Translations under genes and position numbers: made by a program
Shown: positions 1 to 6,075 of the stretch, in pieces
How positions within the stretch are numbered: position 1 is the first letter of the stretch
How the letters are laid out: the number at the start of each line of letters is the position of its first letter
NCBI GenBank assembly: GCA_003661385.1
Contig: QMWA01000053.1
Span: forward strand, 1-9,632
Origin: Thermoproteota archaeon
GTDB lineage: Archaea > Korarchaeota > Korarchaeia > B14-G2
DNA length: 9,632 nucleotides
Direction: 5' to 3'
Notes under the pieces: generated by a model
Databases searched by the model: none
What the model saw: the letters and a program-made list of their open reading frames with translations, nothing else
What the model was told of the DNA's origin: nothing

Positions 1-881
1 AGCCAGCTTCTGCTGTCCCTGTTCTCCCTTAGCCAGCTTCTTATCCTCCTTGCTAGGCTTGGGAGGAGCTCTATGAACTTTGGTGTCAGGCCTAATGCCT
101 TCTCACATGCTACTATGTCCTCTATCGTGAGGGATCTAGCTGGGAGGGTGAACATCTTGAGGCCATGCTCCTGCTCTAGGGTCTTGTCTATGGTGTAGGA
201 CAGGAACTCCTCTCTTAGAGCCTGGCCTACCCCCTTCTCGTAGTCTCTTCCAAGCTGGTCCTTCACCTTGAGGGCATACTCGCTGTGCATATCCAGGATG
301 AGGAGCTTTACTGGAGGCTGGCCTTCCATGTGCCTTGACGCCACTGCTATGGCTGCTGCGATCAGGTTTCCTAGGAAGGTTTTGCCTGTGCCGCTTTTCC
401 CGAATATGCCAAAGCACCCTCTGGTAAGCGCATCTACGTCAAGTGGAACCTGAGCTGTGGAGTTCTTCGGTGAGCCTATTGGCCACTTCAGCTTGTAGTC
501 TGGTGTCCCATAGAACTCTGCTACCTCCTCCTCAGTTGGCTCAGAGCCCTCTGTGAGGTAGTCTGGTATCGTGGTGGCCTCCTCTACCTCGCCGCTGCTG
601 TCAGTCTGAGCTACAGGTATCAGAGTGACCATGGAGCCTAGCGTCCTCCCTCTCAGCTGGCTTATCGCCTGAGCTGGAGGCTCTGGGCTCCCGCTAAGGG
701 ACTCAGCTGCAGCAACCCCAGTCCTGTGGTGTACGTCGCCGACTACAGCTAGGAACGTCCTCTTGATCCCTCTGACAGCTATTATGGAGCCTATGGTGTA
801 GTCCTCTGAGGAGGAGCCTGGAGGAATCCTGGCGTAGACGCCAGAGGATAAGCTTCCACCAAACACCCTAAGCTTACCCAT
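1..881 (-). CDS. herA: HerA-type DNA translocase ATPase (3' end beyond window)
   Basis: HerA is a hexameric DNA-pumping ATPase that works with the nuclease NurA in DNA end resection. The reading frame runs open for 293 codons from an ATG at 881 and leaves the window at base 1, so the C-terminal part is missing. Residues 1-50 look like the HAS-barrel that starts HerA proteins (FGGSLSSG, then VVGDVHHRTG). The Walker A motif GIFGKSGTGKT lies at residues 158-168, and the Walker B-like DMHSEY at 197-202 corresponds to the D-x-H-G-E-Y signature of HerA. The GKSGTGKT/DMHSEY wording recalls the HerA branch also found in Cyanobacteria and Chloroflexi rather than the Sulfolobus type (from memory). No other start codon exists in frame upstream before a stop at 1011-1013, and a GGTG ribosome site lies 5 nt before the ATG. 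It follows nurA and a HAS-barrel gene on the same strand, which strongly supports the call. Confidence 0.9.
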   Translation of the reverse strand, partial: MGKLRVFGGSLSSGVYARIPPGSSSEDYTIGSIIAVRGIKRTFLAVVGDVHHRTGVAAAESLSGSPEPPAQAISQLRGRTLGSMVTLIPVAQTDSSGEVEEATTIPDYLTEGSEPTEEEVAEFYGTPDYKLKWPIGSPKNSTAQVPLDVDALTRGCFGIFGKSGTGKTFLGNLIAAAIAVASRHMEGQPPVKLLILDMHSEYALKVKDQLGRDYEKGVGQALREEFLSYTIDKTLEQEHGLKMFTLPARSLTIEDIVACEKALGLTPKFIELLPSLARRIRSWLRENRDSRSW

Positions 882-911
882 GAGAGCACCACAAGAGCCT
901 ATGGCAGGAGG

Positions 912-927
912 GTTACTAAACTTTGAT
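912..927 (-). promoter_or_regulatory. Possible promoter of herA
   Basis: Read on the minus strand this is an A/T-rich patch (AAAGTTTAGTAA) in otherwise G/C-rich DNA, centred about 35 nt before the herA ATG. A start of transcription about 25 nt downstream would give a leader of roughly 10 nt that still includes the GGTG ribosome site. The match to box A is imperfect, so herA may instead be read through from nurA. Confidence 0.35.
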
Positions 928-947
928 GCAGCCGGCAGGGGGCTCAG

Positions 948-1020
948 GGCACTGCTGGGCTTCCTTGAGGCTTCTGGACGGCGGGTGCAGCCTGCTTCTG
1001 GCTTCCAGGGCTAGCAGTGC
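948..1020. repeat. Inverted repeat between the HAS-barrel gene and herA
   Basis: GCACTGCT at 948-955 is the exact reverse complement of AGCAGTGC at 1013-1020, so the 73-base interval could close into a stem of 8 bp with a large internal loop. Inside it the word GAAGCC (minus strand) occurs three times as a direct repeat. The interval carries no box C or box D motifs and no tRNA-like loop. It could be a structured leader of herA or a remnant; I cannot assign a role. Confidence 0.4.
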
Positions 1021-1035
1021 TCTGTTGGCTGGCGT

Positions 1036-1054
1036 CCTGCTAGCTGGTAGCAGG
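1036..1054. repeat. Perfect 7-bp hairpin after the HAS-barrel gene
   Basis: CCTGCTA, a 5-base loop, and TAGCAGG form a perfect stem 25 bases beyond the stop codon of the minus-strand gene ending at 1079. There is no run of T after it on the minus strand, so it does not look like a typical archaeal U-tract terminator. It may be an RNA processing or attenuation element inside the nurA-herA transcript. Confidence 0.4.
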
Positions 1055-1078
1055 CTAGCTCCTGCCATGTTACCGCCA

Positions 1079-1720
1079 CTATCCCAGCATTGACTCCAGT
1101 ATCCCGCTTACCACCACTATCAGGTCTGCATCGTATCCCCATGCTTGCATGGATTCTACTCCGCTTCTGAGGAGCTGCTCCCTCTCATCTTCGGCTCTGA
1201 AGTTTGCTGCTAGGTACCTGGCTAGCCCTCTGGTTGCCATTAGGGCTTCTCTCTCTGGTAGGGAGGCGAAGATGAGTGGTAGGTAGCTTAGCTTGGGTGG
1301 TGTCCCGTGGAAGTCTCTTATGAGCTGGCTGTCTGGCAGGTAGGCTAGGTCGTGTACTAGGGGCTTTCTAGGGGGCCTGTCGTGCCAGAACCTGCTGCCA
1401 TCGTAGTAGCCTACTGAGACAGCCTTGTATACGTCTCTTAGCCTGGAGTCTAGGTCAGGGTACATGCTCTGGATTTCTCTCCTGGTCTTCCTCAGGGGGG
1501 TTGGCAGCGACGCCACTACAGTGGCTGAGACGACTTCTGAGGAGTACACTAGGCCTACTATGAGGAGGGTTTCGCAGTTCACAGCTATGAGCGACCCGTA
1601 CTCTGGTGTGGAGGGGTATGCTGGGGAGTAGGATTGGACTGAGAACTCTGTGAAGGTTGAGGAGAAGACTTCTCCGAAGGCTTTCTCGGGCTTGGAGTAC
1701 TCCCCTAGGTAGTCTTTCAT
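1079..1720 (-). CDS. HAS-barrel-like protein of the nurA-herA module
   Basis: A 213-residue soluble protein without an enzymatic motif I can recognise. Residues 15-65 read as a small beta-barrel: a FGEV...TEF pattern, then YGSLIAV and LLIVGLVYSSEVVSATV. This matches my memory of the HAS-barrel (HerA and ATP synthase barrel) proteins encoded between nurA and herA in Cyanobacteria and other bacteria, which share the TEF and the G-S-L-V/I-x-V patterns. The rest is mainly helical, with an acidic region near residues 170-185. The ATG follows the nurA stop codon without a single base between, so the two are translationally coupled. A likely role, by inference, is as a structural or loading partner of the HerA ring or a bridge to NurA. 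No promoter of its own is visible. Confidence 0.65.
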   Translation of the reverse strand: MKDYLGEYSKPEKAFGEVFSSTFTEFSVQSYSPAYPSTPEYGSLIAVNCETLLIVGLVYSSEVVSATVVASLPTPLRKTRREIQSMYPDLDSRLRDVYKAVSVGYYDGSRFWHDRPPRKPLVHDLAYLPDSQLIRDFHGTPPKLSYLPLIFASLPEREALMATRGLARYLAANFRAEDEREQLLRSGVESMQAWGYDADLIVVVSGILESMLG

Positions 1721-2974
1721 CTAGACCACCGTCCTCATCTTGAGCTTGGCTTTCCTGGTGAGCTTGACTCCAGGTGGGCCTCCCCCGGGTGGGGCTATCC
1801 CCTTGGAGGCTAGGAACCTGTCTACAAGCCCGTAGAACGCAGCCCTCTCCCTGCCAGTCACCACAGCGTTCTCATGTGCCCTTATCATGGCGTAGGGGTA
1901 GCCTCCAGCTAGGGCAGCTTGAGCGCACACGACCCTGTGGACTAGCTCAGCTTCTGGCATAGCCCACTCTGGGATCTCCACCCTTAGCACGCCCTCGCCA
2001 GCTTTCACGTAGAAGAAGAGCACGTCTAGGGCCTTGGCTGTAGCCTTGTTGTATGCTTTGAAGATGGGTGACCTCTCACCTGGGCTCAAGATCCTCGAGT
2101 AGAGGAGGGAGTCGCTGACTACCATGGCCTCGCGGCAGAGGGGGGCCCAGCCATCTTTTCTCCTGGCTCTCCATGCTGATCTGCAGTGTGAGCATGAGCT
2201 CACCTCGAAGCAGAGCACTGCCCTTAGCAGGGTGTTGCAGACCGACCTTGCAGCTGAGAAGTACACGCCGACAGGTATCAGCTCAGCTTCCCTCAGCTTT
2301 ATAAGCCACTTTCTGACCACAGCTATGAGCTTAGCTTTGTCTCTCTGCCTTCTGTCCATTGCGTAGGTCAGGGACAGGGGGCGGTCTAGGAGGAGGACTG
2401 CTGGCCTAGTGCCCTCCACCTGCTCAGCTGCCTTGACTGCCATGGAGAACTCGCCTTCGTAGGCCCAGGCGTCTCTGTCAGCCCAGTTCATCAGCCTAAG
2501 CTCACCGCCCCTCTGGAGGAAGAGCTCCTCCCCAACCTTCAGCTCGCACTCTGACCCCTCGAAGCAGGATGTCCCCTCTCTATTGTAGTAGGCTGCGTAG
2601 TAGCCTTTGTTAAGGACAGCCATCAGGGGGAGTATGTGGTGGTCTGGTGTTATCATCCCTGAGTCTGTTGCAATAACTGTCGTGTCTTCTAGAGCCTCTA
2701 GCGCCCATGTCTCACCTGCATTGAACTCTCCTATCCTGAAGCTGGGTGGGATCGATGACGCCCCCCACTCGCTGGTTGGGAGAGCTAGGTCTCCTAGTAT
2801 AGCTAAGCAGCTTCTGTCTCCTGTCAGCAGAGAGCGGACTTCCTCTTCGTCAGGTAGAGGGCTGCTGAGCAGCTTGAGCAGCTTGTCTAGGAGCTCAGGG
2901 TACTCCTCAGCCTCCCTCTTGAGTATGCCGAGCTTAGACTCAAGCTGCCTGAATACCTGGGAGAAGTCTAGCAT
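1721..2974 (-). CDS. nurA: NurA nuclease
   Basis: NurA is a metal-dependent 5'-3' exonuclease and single-strand endonuclease that acts with HerA to resect DNA ends. This 417-residue protein has the family motifs: motif I at 103-111 (TDSGMITPD, with D104 as likely metal ligand), LLLDRPL at 195-201 (D197), SD at 287-288, the LSPGERSPIF block at 296-305, RVEIPEW at 331-337, and the closing GYPY...AHENAV block at 358-371. Motif I reads D-S-G where D-G-S is usual. A cysteine group (C246, C255, C261, C264, C280) sits before the GERS block; a similar Cys-containing insert occurs in cyanobacterial-type NurA as I recall it. Residues 1-50 look coiled-coil-like, and the C-terminus from 395 is Pro/Gly-rich then basic. 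The ATG at 2974 fits a box A centred about 28 nt upstream; it is the first gene of the nurA-HAS-herA run. Confidence 0.88.
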   Translation of the reverse strand: MLDFSQVFRQLESKLGILKREAEEYPELLDKLLKLLSSPLPDEEEVRSLLTGDRSCLAILGDLALPTSEWGASSIPPSFRIGEFNAGETWALEALEDTTVIATDSGMITPDHHILPLMAVLNKGYYAAYYNREGTSCFEGSECELKVGEELFLQRGGELRLMNWADRDAWAYEGEFSMAVKAAEQVEGTRPAVLLLDRPLSLTYAMDRRQRDKAKLIAVVRKWLIKLREAELIPVGVYFSAARSVCNTLLRAVLCFEVSSCSHCRSAWRARRKDGWAPLCREAMVVSDSLLYSRILSPGERSPIFKAYNKATAKALDVLFFYVKAGEGVLRVEIPEWAMPEAELVHRVVCAQAALAGGYPYAMIRAHENAVVTGRERAAFYGLVDRFLASKGIAPPGGGPPGVKLTRKAKLKMRTVV

Positions 2975-2997
2975 GCCAGATATGCTCCATAGATCTA

Positions 2998-3007
2998 GCT
3001 TAAAAAC
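2998..3007 (-). promoter_or_regulatory. Box A promoter of nurA
   Basis: On the minus strand the sequence GTTTTTAAGC lies with its centre about 28 nt upstream of the nurA ATG, the distance expected for a transcript with almost no leader. The same TTTAAG core occurs before three other genes in this window. Confidence 0.6.
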
Positions 3008-3021
3008 AATGCTCTGCAGCT

Positions 3022-3084
3022 AGCATGCTCCCAGACAGGGCTTAGAGCAGAGGCAGCTACAGCATGCCACCCATGTAGCATGCT
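3022..3084. repeat. Cluster of AGCATGC(T/C) palindromes in the divergent promoter region
   Basis: AGCATGCT occurs at 3022-3029 and 3077-3084 and AGCATGCC at 3061-3068; a fourth copy, AGCATGCC at 2970-2977, covers the nurA start codon. The copies at 3061 and 3077 can also pair with each other as a hairpin (3061-3084). These lie between nurA and the divergent ATPase gene, so they are candidate regulator binding sites. The core GCATGC is expected only about twice in the whole window by chance. Confidence 0.4.
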
Positions 3085-3130
3085 CAGCTGGTGGAGGCTG
3101 GTCAGGACGCCGGCTTCTGCTTCTGTATGC

Positions 3131-3146
3131 TGACCTCATGAGGTCA
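3131..3146. promoter_or_regulatory. Operator-like palindrome 1 upstream of the ATPase TATA box
   Basis: TGACCTCATGAGGTCA is a perfect 16-bp palindrome that ends 4 bases before the TATA element of the ATPase gene. It shares TGACCT-N4-AGGTC with a second palindrome on the other side of the TATA box. The size and symmetry fit a dimeric winged-helix type regulator. No dedicated regulator gene is seen in the window. Confidence 0.65.
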
Positions 3147-3149
3147 GCC

Positions 3150-3160
3150 TTTTTATATAT
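3150..3160 (+). promoter_or_regulatory. TATA box of the ATPase-DUF763 operon
   Basis: The run TTTTTATATAT is the strongest TATA-like element in the window. Its centre lies about 26 nt before the ATG at 3181, so the transcript would start at or next to the start codon. Operator-like palindromes flank it on both sides. Confidence 0.7.
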
Positions 3161-3164
3161 TCAT

Positions 3165-3180
3165 TGACCTATGTAGGTCG
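3165..3180. promoter_or_regulatory. Operator-like palindrome 2 at the ATPase transcription start
   Basis: TGACCTATGTAGGTCG has arms GACCTA/TAGGTC around a central TG and ends on the base before the ATG. Its centre is 34 bp from that of palindrome 1. A protein bound here would cover the predicted transcription start and block RNA polymerase, so repression is the most likely effect. Confidence 0.65.
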
Positions 3181-4512
3181 ATGTATGAGAGCGAGTTCCT
3201 CCAGCTGGTTAAGGAGCAGTCTCCTTGGGTTAGCGACTGGAGGGCTATAGAGGGGGATGAGAAGGTAGCTGAGGCCTTGAGCAGGGAGCACAGGCTGCTG
3301 TATAGGCTTGAGTACACGGGTAACCTCCTGGTAGTTGGCCCTAGGAGGTCGGGTAAGACTACCTTGCTGAAGCTTCTCGCCTACGACCTCATAGTCAATA
3401 GGAGGGTTGACAGCAGGAGGGTTGTCTACGTCTCCTGTGAGCCTCTCTATGACCACAGGGACCTCATCGAGCTCTTCAGGCTTCTGGATAGAGAGGGGGT
3501 GAGGTTCATCTTCCTGGACGAGGTCACCTTCGTGGAGGGGTGGGAGAAGGCTGTGAAGTACTACCTGGACTCTAAGCTGAGGCTTGGGAAGGTGCTCTAT
3601 GCTACAGGCTCCACCACCGCATTCCTGAAGAGGGAGCCTTTTCCAGGGAGGGATATAAGGGTTGCTCTCCACCTTCCAGTCGAGTTCAGGAGGTTTGTTG
3701 AGCTCTTTGCTGACAGCAGCGTGAAGAAGGCCTTAGACAACGAGAGCAAGCTCAGGTTCCACGTGGATGACCTCAACTACATGCTGCTCAAGTACCTCGA
3801 GTGCGGTGGTTTCCCTGAGCTCATGTACCAGCTTATGGAGGAGGGGAGGGTCAGGGCTAGCAGCATCGAAGCTCTGGGAGAGTGGATTGAGGGGGATGTA
3901 GCGAAGCTAGGCAGGAGCATCAGGCTGGCGCTCTGCCTGCTCCGAGGGGTTGTAGCCAGGTATGGGACTAGGGTCTCGCTCAGCTCTCTTGCGAAGGATT
4001 TTGAGCTAGGCTCCCACAAAGTGGCTAGAGAGTACCTTGAGCTCCTTGAGGAGATGCTTGTCCTGAGGCAGGTGCTTCAGGCAGATCCACCCAGGAGGCT
4101 CGTGGTACCGAGGAGAGAGAGGAAGGTCTACCTGACTGACCCAGCTCTCTATGGCATGTACCTCAGGAGGCTGCTCTACAGGAAGCTAGGTCAAGAGGAC
4201 ATCCCTAAGCTCATTGAGGGGGCTGTGGCAGAGTACCTGTTTAGGAGGTATGGCGAGGTGTACTATAGCTACCAGAGCGGCAGGGAGACAGACTTCACGC
4301 TACTAGACCACCCGACTGGCATAGAGGTCAAGTGGCAGGAGAGAATCTCAGAGAGAGACTTCAGCAACCCACACCTCTTCAAGAGGAGGATTCTCGTGTC
4401 AAGAAGCCAGCTCAAGCAAGAAGGGAGGGTTGAGATAGTCCCAGCATGCATGCTGCTATTGCGTGGGAGAGCACACACCTTATATCACATGGACTGGAGG
4501 GGGTGGAGATGA
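3181..4512 (+). CDS. AAA_14-type ATPase with C-terminal DUF4143 nuclease-like domain
   Basis: A 443-residue ATPase of the group that joins an AAA_14 P-loop domain to DUF4143. The Walker A motif GPRRSGKTT is at 53-61, Walker B FIFLDE at 109-114, and a sensor-1-like segment LYATGSTT at 139-146. A winged-helix-like stretch follows near 265-300. The C-terminal domain carries the residues of a PD-(D/E)xK nuclease fold: E351, D371 (RETDF) and E382-V-K384, all present, so it may be catalytically able; in the family at large this domain's activity is not established. The ATG at 3181 follows a TATA box by about 26 nt and gives an essentially leaderless mRNA. The gene starts a two-gene unit with DUF763 (ATGA overlap) and runs divergently from nurA. 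Members of this family are very common and variable in archaea, with roles proposed in DNA handling or toxin-like or defence functions; none can be proved here. The flanking palindromes suggest autoregulation through the wHTH region. Confidence 0.85.
   Translation: MYESEFLQLVKEQSPWVSDWRAIEGDEKVAEALSREHRLLYRLEYTGNLLVVGPRRSGKTTLLKLLAYDLIVNRRVDSRRVVYVSCEPLYDHRDLIELFRLLDREGVRFIFLDEVTFVEGWEKAVKYYLDSKLRLGKVLYATGSTTAFLKREPFPGRDIRVALHLPVEFRRFVELFADSSVKKALDNESKLRFHVDDLNYMLLKYLECGGFPELMYQLMEEGRVRASSIEALGEWIEGDVAKLGRSIRLALCLLRGVVARYGTRVSLSSLAKDFELGSHKVAREYLELLEEMLVLRQVLQADPPRRLVVPRRERKVYLTDPALYGMYLRRLLYRKLGQEDIPKLIEGAVAEYLFRRYGEVYYSYQSGRETDFTLLDHPTGIEVKWQERISERDFSNPHLFKRRILVSRSQLKQEGRVEIVPACMLLLRGRAHTLYHMDWRGWR
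4443..4454. repeat. 12-bp palindrome upstream of the internal DUF763 promoter
   Basis: AGCATGCATGCT is a perfect palindrome made of two overlapping GCATGC cores. It lies inside the 3' part of the ATPase coding region, 25 bp before a TATA-like element that precedes the DUF763 gene. The same core is repeated before nurA, so it may be a shared binding site, although coding constraint could also explain it. Confidence 0.3.
4479..4487 (+). promoter_or_regulatory. Possible internal promoter for the DUF763 gene
   Basis: CTTATATCA lies inside the end of the ATPase gene with its centre about 26 nt before the DUF763 ATG, the same spacing as the other promoters here. A GGAGG ribosome site at 4496-4500, 8 nt before the ATG, would also serve translation from the ATPase transcript. 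Both routes may operate. Confidence 0.4.
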
Positions 4513-5618
4513 GCTTAACTGGCATAGCAGACCTACCTCTCCACGATGGCTGGGTCCCTAGGTGGCTCTTCTCTAGGATGGTGAAGCTGGCTAGAGCCCT
4601 GGTCTCAGCTGTGATCTCAGAGTATGGTGGAGAGGAGCTCGTATCGAGGCTTGCAGACCCATTCTGGTTCCAGGCCTTGGGTTGTGTGCTCGGCTTCGAC
4701 TGGCACTCCTCTGGGCTCACCACGGTGGTCACCGCAGCCCTTAGAGAGGCTGTGAGCCCAACTGAGCACAGGGTGGCGGTCTGTGGGGGGAAGGGGAAAG
4801 CCAGCTTGAGAGCTCCATCTGAGATAGAGGAGGCCTGCAGGGAGATGAGGGTAGAGCACCTCACAGGTGAGCTCACTAGAGCCAGTAGGCTCGCTGCTAA
4901 AGTCGATAACGCATGCGTGCAAGACGGCTACCAGCTCTACCACCATGCCTTCGTGTTCACTGAAAGCGGCTTATGGGCTGTGGTGCAGCAGGGGATGAGC
5001 CCAGCTGACAGGACAGCTAGAAGATACCACTGGCTCTCAGCTAAGGTGAGGAGCTTCACAGATGAGCCTCATACAGCGATAGTAGCAGAGAGGGTCAGGA
5101 GTAGGGTGCTGGACATGACTGCCCATGAAAGCGAGGGCGCCAGGAAGGCCTCATTGGACCTGGTAAAGGAAGGCCCTAGGAGGCTAGCTAGGCTCATCGA
5201 CGAGGCCGCTAAGGGGCAGAAGACCCTGCTGAGGTGGATCCCAGCTGGCAGCTCTGAGGTGAGCTACCTGAAGATGCCTTGGAGCATAAACTGGAGGGCG
5301 CTAGAGGAGGCCTACCAGCTTCAGCCTAGCAGGTATGAGGAGCTTGTGGAGATAAGGGGGGTTGGGCCGGCTACAGTCAGGGGGCTAGCTCTGATAGCTG
5401 AGCTCATCTACGGTGAGAGGGCAAGCTGGAGAGATCCAGCTAGGTTCAGCTTCGCATTCGGCGGGAAGGACGGGGTGCCCTTCCCAGTCGACAGGAAGGC
5501 TCTAGATGAGGCTATAGAGTTCCTTACTACAGCTCTTGAGAGAGCTGATGTCAGGGGCAGGGAGAAGCTGGATGCCTTGAAGAGGCTTAGGAGGCTAGCT
5601 GCTACTTATACGGTATGA
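4509..5618 (+). CDS. DUF763 family protein
   Basis: A 369-residue member of the DUF763 family, conserved in many archaea and some bacteria and without a function known to me. The N-terminal block matches the family signature closely: TGIADLPLHDG at 4-14, PRWLFSRM at 17-24, and DPFWFQALGC plus LGFDWHSSGLTT at 50-72. A helix-hairpin-helix-like segment (LVEIRGVGPAT, 279-289) suggests contact with DNA or RNA, and the family block FAFGGKDGVPFPVDRKALDEA follows near 315. The length is typical. I chose the ATG at 4509 because the conserved region starts within a few residues and because it overlaps the ATPase stop codon as ATGA, with GGAGG 8 nt before it. An in-frame ATG at 4446 exists but would add 21 residues without family similarity. 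The DUF763 gene is probably co-transcribed with the ATPase; this pairing hints at a shared DNA-related job, which is inference. Confidence 0.9.
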   Translation: MSLTGIADLPLHDGWVPRWLFSRMVKLARALVSAVISEYGGEELVSRLADPFWFQALGCVLGFDWHSSGLTTVVTAALREAVSPTEHRVAVCGGKGKASLRAPSEIEEACREMRVEHLTGELTRASRLAAKVDNACVQDGYQLYHHAFVFTESGLWAVVQQGMSPADRTARRYHWLSAKVRSFTDEPHTAIVAERVRSRVLDMTAHESEGARKASLDLVKEGPRRLARLIDEAAKGQKTLLRWIPAGSSEVSYLKMPWSINWRALEEAYQLQPSRYEELVEIRGVGPATVRGLALIAELIYGERASWRDPARFSFAFGGKDGVPFPVDRKALDEAIEFLTTALERADVRGREKLDALKRLRRLAATYTV

Positions 5619-5946
5619 GGCAGAGGAACTTCAGCGGCTTGTCTCCTGTGTTGATGATGCTGTGCGGCTCCCTAGGCGGTATGAAGGCGAAGCACCCTGG
5701 CTCCACCTCATGCTCTACATCTCCTATCCTGATGACTCCCTTGCCTTCTAGCACGTATATCTCATGCTCCCAGTCATGTGTGTGGTGTGGAGAGTACCCC
5801 TGGGGCTCTATCTCGAAGAGCCTCATGGCGAAGTTCTCTGCTCCATCCTCCTTCTTGATAAGCCACCTGACCTTCACGCCTCTAGCAGAGGGGTCCTCAA
5901 ACACCTGCTCCTCGACCTGAGTGAAGTGAGCTACCTTAGCAGGCAA
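5602..5946 (-). CDS. Small single-domain cupin protein
   Basis: A 114-residue cupin_2 type beta-barrel that should bind one divalent metal. Motif 1 spans 50-68 with ligands H55, H57 and E62 (the order H-x-H-x4-E, then G68), and motif 2 spans 84-99 with H95 and N99. Residues 1-40 form the N-terminal strands. Such small cupins act as dioxygenases, isomerases, or sugar or metabolite binders; the substrate cannot be told from this sequence. The start is a TTG at 5946: no other start codon exists in frame after the stop at 5962-5964, GGTGGT lies directly upstream, and a TTTAAGC box A is centred about 27 nt before it. The gene stands alone, head-to-head with the small helical protein gene, and its last codons overlap the convergent DUF763 gene by 17 bp. 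Confidence 0.88.
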   Translation of the reverse strand: MPAKVAHFTQVEEQVFEDPSARGVKVRWLIKKEDGAENFAMRLFEIEPQGYSPHHTHDWEHEIYVLEGKGVIRIGDVEHEVEPGCFAFIPPREPHSIINTGDKPLKFLCLIPYK

Positions 5947-5968
5947 GGCACCACCCTGAAGCTAATGT

Positions 5969-5977
5969 GCTTAAATC
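5969..5977 (-). promoter_or_regulatory. Box A promoter of the cupin gene
   Basis: On the minus strand GATTTAAGC is centred about 27 nt before the TTG start of the cupin gene. It shares the TTTAAGC core with the nurA promoter. The transcript would have almost no leader. Confidence 0.55.
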
Positions 5978-6042
5978 ATTTACCTCAGTGCAGGGTAGGG
6001 AAGGCCCTCTCGAGCACTAGAGCATTCAAGTGGGCTAAAAGG

Positions 6043-6050
6043 TTTTTAAG
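6043..6050 (+). promoter_or_regulatory. Box A promoter of the small helical protein gene
   Basis: TTTTTAAG, preceded by the purine-rich CTAAAAGG that may act as a BRE, lies about 30 nt before the TTG start at 6076. It repeats the element used upstream of nurA. Confidence 0.55.
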
Positions 6051-6075
6051 AAACTAGGCGGATGGCACTAGGGGT

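Noticed and set aside
1-42. Direct repeat AGCCAGCTTCT at the window start
   Set aside because: It encodes a repeated R-S-W segment in a helix of herA; only two copies, in frame, so coding bias explains it.
1036-1054. Hairpin as a transcription terminator
   Set aside because: No T-run follows on the minus strand, and herA lies downstream in the same direction.
3169-3672. Open frame of 167 codons on the minus strand opposite the ATPase gene
   Set aside because: Composition follows the mirror of the real gene, there is no family similarity, and it ends inside the operator region; a shadow frame.
4446-4508. Earlier in-frame ATG for the DUF763 gene
   Set aside because: It would add 21 residues lacking family similarity; the ATG at 4509 has the GGAGG site, the ATGA overlap and the right TATA spacing.
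5764-6057. Open frame of 97 codons on the plus strand opposite the cupin gene
   Set aside because: It is mostly antisense to the conserved cupin core and ends within the promoter of the next gene; no ribosome site or family match.
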